The notes below the pieces were generated by a model. That model searched no databases and was not told the DNA's origin. It saw only the letters and a list, made by a program, of their open reading frames with translations. Made by a program: the position numbers and the translations under genes. A stretch of DNA of 7,059 nucleotides from Bacteroidota bacterium (GTDB lineage Bacteria > Bacteroidota > Rhodothermia > Rhodothermales > Rubricoccaceae): positions 1-7,059 of the forward strand of contig JADFLK010000114.1 of the NCBI GenBank assembly GCA_022564455.1. The letters are read 5' to 3'. Positions 5,436 to 7,059 of the stretch are shown piece by piece; the stretch's first letter is position 1, and the number at the start of each line of letters is the position of its first letter.

Positions 5436-7059
5436 GTGCCCGATCGCCCAACCACCTCCTCCGAAACCCGCCAGGCCTTCCTCGACTTCTTCCGCGAGAA
5501 GGAGCACGAGATCGTGCCGAGTGCGTCGCTCGTGCCGCACGACGACCCGACGCTGATGTTCACGAACGCGGGGATGAACCAGTTCAAGGACGTGTTCCTC
5601 GGCACCGGCAGCCGCCCGTACAACCGCGCCGCCGACACGCAGAAGTGCCTCCGCGTCTCGGGCAAGCACAACGACCTCGAAGAGGTGGGCGTGGACACCT
5701 ACCACCACACGTTCTTCGAGATGCTGGGCAACTGGTCGTTCGGCGACTACTTCAAGAAGGAGGCCATCGCGTGGGCCTGGGAGCTGCTCGTGGACCGCTG
5801 GGGCATCGACCCCGACCGCCTGTACGCGACAGTACACGAAGGGGATGAGAAACTGGGACTCGGCGCCGACAACGAGGCTGCTGATCTGTGGAAGTCCGAG
5901 ACCACGATCCCGCACGACCACATCCTGTTCTTCGACTCCAAGGACAACTTCTGGATGATGGGCGAGACGGGGCCGTGCGGGCCGTGCTCGGAAATCCACA
6001 TCGACCTGCGCCCGGATGAGGAGCGCGCCAAAGTGGACGGCAAAACGCTCGTCAACGCAGACGACCCGAAGGTGATGGAGATCTGGAACCTCGTGTTCAT
6101 CCAGTACAACGCGTTGAAGAAGTTAGAAGTGGGAAGTGAGAAGGGAGAAGGAGGGATGGAGTTGAAGCCCCTGGCCGCGAAACACGTGGACACGGGGATG
6201 GGGTTTGAGCGGATTTGCGCCGTGCTACAAGGGAAGACCTCCAACTACGACACGGATGTCTTCATGCCGATTCTAGCGGCGATAGCAGAGCGGTCATCCG
6301 AGGTGGAATCCTACGAGGCCGCCGACGAAAAGCAGCAGATTGCGATGCGCGTCGTTGCGGATCACCTCCGCACGCTGGCCTTTGCTATAGCCGACGGCGC
6401 CCAGCCGGGCAACACGGGGCGCGGCTACGTCATCCGCCGGATTCTGCGCCGTGCCGTCCGCTACGGCTACCAGACGCTCGGCTTCCGCGAGCCGTTCATG
6501 ACGGACCTCGTCGGCACGCTGATCGAGGTGATGGGGGAGGCCTTCCCCGAGCTTGAAAAGAACCGCGACTTCATCGAGCGGGTGATTCGGGCGGAGGAGG
6601 AAGGGTTTATGAGAACCTTGGATACGGGTCTTGACTTCTTCTGGCTGATTACATCGCAGATCACTAACACACTTGGCAAAATTGGAACAATTGGTCCGGA
6701 TCATCCCGAGCACAAAGAACGGCTAGAGAATGCAGCGGACGACTTGCGCAATATGGTTTTCGAACGAACGATTGGACCCGTTTCAATCGATATAGAAAAG
6801 GAGGGTAAGCAGGCGCGGAGAGTCGGCTCACTTATCTCAACCGCAGGCGGCGAAGTGTCGAAAGAGGAAGCATTTCGATTCGTGGAGGATGCGTCAAAGA
6901 AAATGATATCCGGGCGGATAGCCTTTCGACTTCACGACACATACGGCTTTCCTATTGATCTAACCTCTCTCATGGCCCGCGAGCAGGGTCTGAGCGTGGA
7001 CATGGAACGCTTTGAGGAATTGATGAGCGAACAACGGAACCGCGCCCGAGCGGCTGGGA
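5436..7059 (+). CDS. alaS: Alanyl-tRNA synthetase, N-terminal 541 residues (3' partial)
   Basis: Attaches alanine to tRNA-Ala in the cytoplasm. The start is GTG at 5436: it places [12 protein letters not shown] at the normal distance from the N-terminus, and no in-frame ATG lies just upstream. No clear Shine-Dalgarno is present. Class II catalytic motifs are intact: the motif 1 region with [20 protein letters not shown]; motif 2 [13 protein letters not shown] and THE-like [18 protein letters not shown] (about 90-106); [15 protein letters not shown] (176-190); [18 protein letters not shown]; and motif 3 [16 protein letters not shown] (325-340). Two oddities: a heptanucleotide repeat at 6119-6153 adds a [12 protein letters not shown] loop, and about 70 residues more than usual lie between [10 protein letters not shown] (393-402) and [16 protein letters not shown] (491-506), in a section of lower GC. 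The frame stays open throughout and the conserved sequence resumes, so this looks like a working gene. Editing (HxxxH/CxxxH) and C-Ala domains lie beyond the window. Confidence 0.97.
   Translation, partial: MPDRPTTSSETRQAFLDFFREKEHEIVPSASLVPHDDPTLMFTNAGMNQFKDVFLGTGSRPYNRAADTQKCLRVSGKHNDLEEVGVDTYHHTFFEMLGNWSFGDYFKKEAIAWAWELLVDRWGIDPDRLYATVHEGDEKLGLGADNEAADLWKSETTIPHDHILFFDSKDNFWMMGETGPCGPCSEIHIDLRPDEERAKVDGKTLVNADDPKVMEIWNLVFIQYNALKKLEVGSEKGEGGMELKPLAAKHVDTGMGFERICAVLQGKTSNYDTDVFMPILAAIAERSSEVESYEAADEKQQIAMRVVADHLRTLAFAIADGAQPGNTGRGYVIRRILRRAVRYGYQTLGFREPFMTDLVGTLIEVMGEAFPELEKNRDFIERVIRAEEEGFMRTLDTGLDFFWLITSQITNTLGKIGTIGPDHPEHKERLENAADDLRNMVFERTIGPVSIDIEKEGKQARRVGSLISTAGGEVSKEEAFRFVEDASKKMISGRIAFRLHDTYGFPIDLTSLMAREQGLSVDMERFEELMSEQRNRARAAG
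6119..6153 (+). repeat. Heptanucleotide tandem repeat (five units) inside alaS
   Basis: Five consecutive 7-base units all begin GAAG: GAAGTTA, GAAGTGG, GAAGTGA, GAAGGGA, GAAGGAG. The tract is purine-rich and translated in the alaS frame as [12 protein letters not shown], just before [15 protein letters not shown]. The usual AlaS has a short D/G-rich loop here. The tract length of 35 bp is not a multiple of three, so surrounding bases must complete the frame. Confidence 0.75.
6642..6899 (+). other. Extra segment in alaS with low GC
   Basis: Residues about 403-488 of AlaS do not match the usual short linker between the helix after motif 3 and the HDTYGFP strand. Hand counts give about 49% GC for 6631-6900, against about 66% for 6421-6600 and about 55% for 6901-7059. 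The segment is charged, probably helical at 424-443 and then mixed. No known domain is recognised in it. Confidence 0.6.

Noticed and set aside
5285..5848. Plus-strand frame beginning in the alaS spacer
   Set aside because: It is a second frame of alaS, rich in Arg and Pro; the conserved AlaS protein occupies the other frame.
5406..5999. Minus-strand open frame opposite the start of alaS
   Set aside because: Fully antisense to AlaS motifs 1 and 2; Val/Arg/Glu-rich with no family signal.
6600..6900. Frameshift or pseudogene in alaS
   Set aside because: The reading frame stays open across the low-GC block and conserved sequence ([15 protein letters not shown]) resumes in the same frame.

Overview
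The window is 7,059 bp of GC-rich bacterial chromosome with six genes (two cut by the window edges), tightly packed and containing no plasmid, phage or transposase gene. Lipobox signal peptides, the lack of strong Shine-Dalgarno sites, a Bacteroidota-like sequence upstream of alaS, GC-rich hairpin repeats between genes and the flavour of the AlaS protein suggest the Bacteroidota/Rhodothermota side of the tree, perhaps a Rhodothermales-type organism. That placement is an inference from pattern, not from a database match.

Layout from left to right. (1) 1-446, plus strand: the C-terminal end of a probable serine hydrolase of the beta-lactamase class A fold. It converges, with a 7 bp gap, on (2) 454-1278, minus strand: a predicted lipoprotein with Sel1-like helical repeats. 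A 132 bp divergent spacer separates this from (3) 1411-3543, plus strand: a complete DUF255/YyaL-type protein (thioredoxin-like domain with a CHWC motif plus an alpha/alpha-barrel-like region), here carrying a lipoprotein signal peptide. A 209 bp convergent spacer (3544-3752) is filled by two oppositely oriented copies of one hairpin-rich repeat family. Next come two co-directional minus-strand genes, transcribed from 5237 down to 3753: (5) a small membrane-anchored coiled-coil protein (4893-5237), then (4) a membrane-anchored DUF4097 beta-repeat protein (3753-4856). Their N-terminal anchors are visibly related. A 198 bp divergent spacer with nested inverted repeats leads to (6) alaS, plus strand, from 5436 and running off the right edge.

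The genes do not form one obvious pathway. Three or four products (2, 3, 4, 5) are predicted to lie in or outside the cytoplasmic membrane, so the left and centre read as an envelope-protein neighbourhood, while alaS is housekeeping. The most notable signals are: an abrupt GC drop in alaS (about 66% to about 49% by hand count) that coincides with roughly 70 extra residues before the conserved HDTYGFP segment; a five-unit heptanucleotide repeat translated in frame within the alaS catalytic region; the shared anchor of the two neighbouring membrane proteins; and the structured intergenic elements. I see no CRISPR array, tRNA, rRNA or recognisable defence system.
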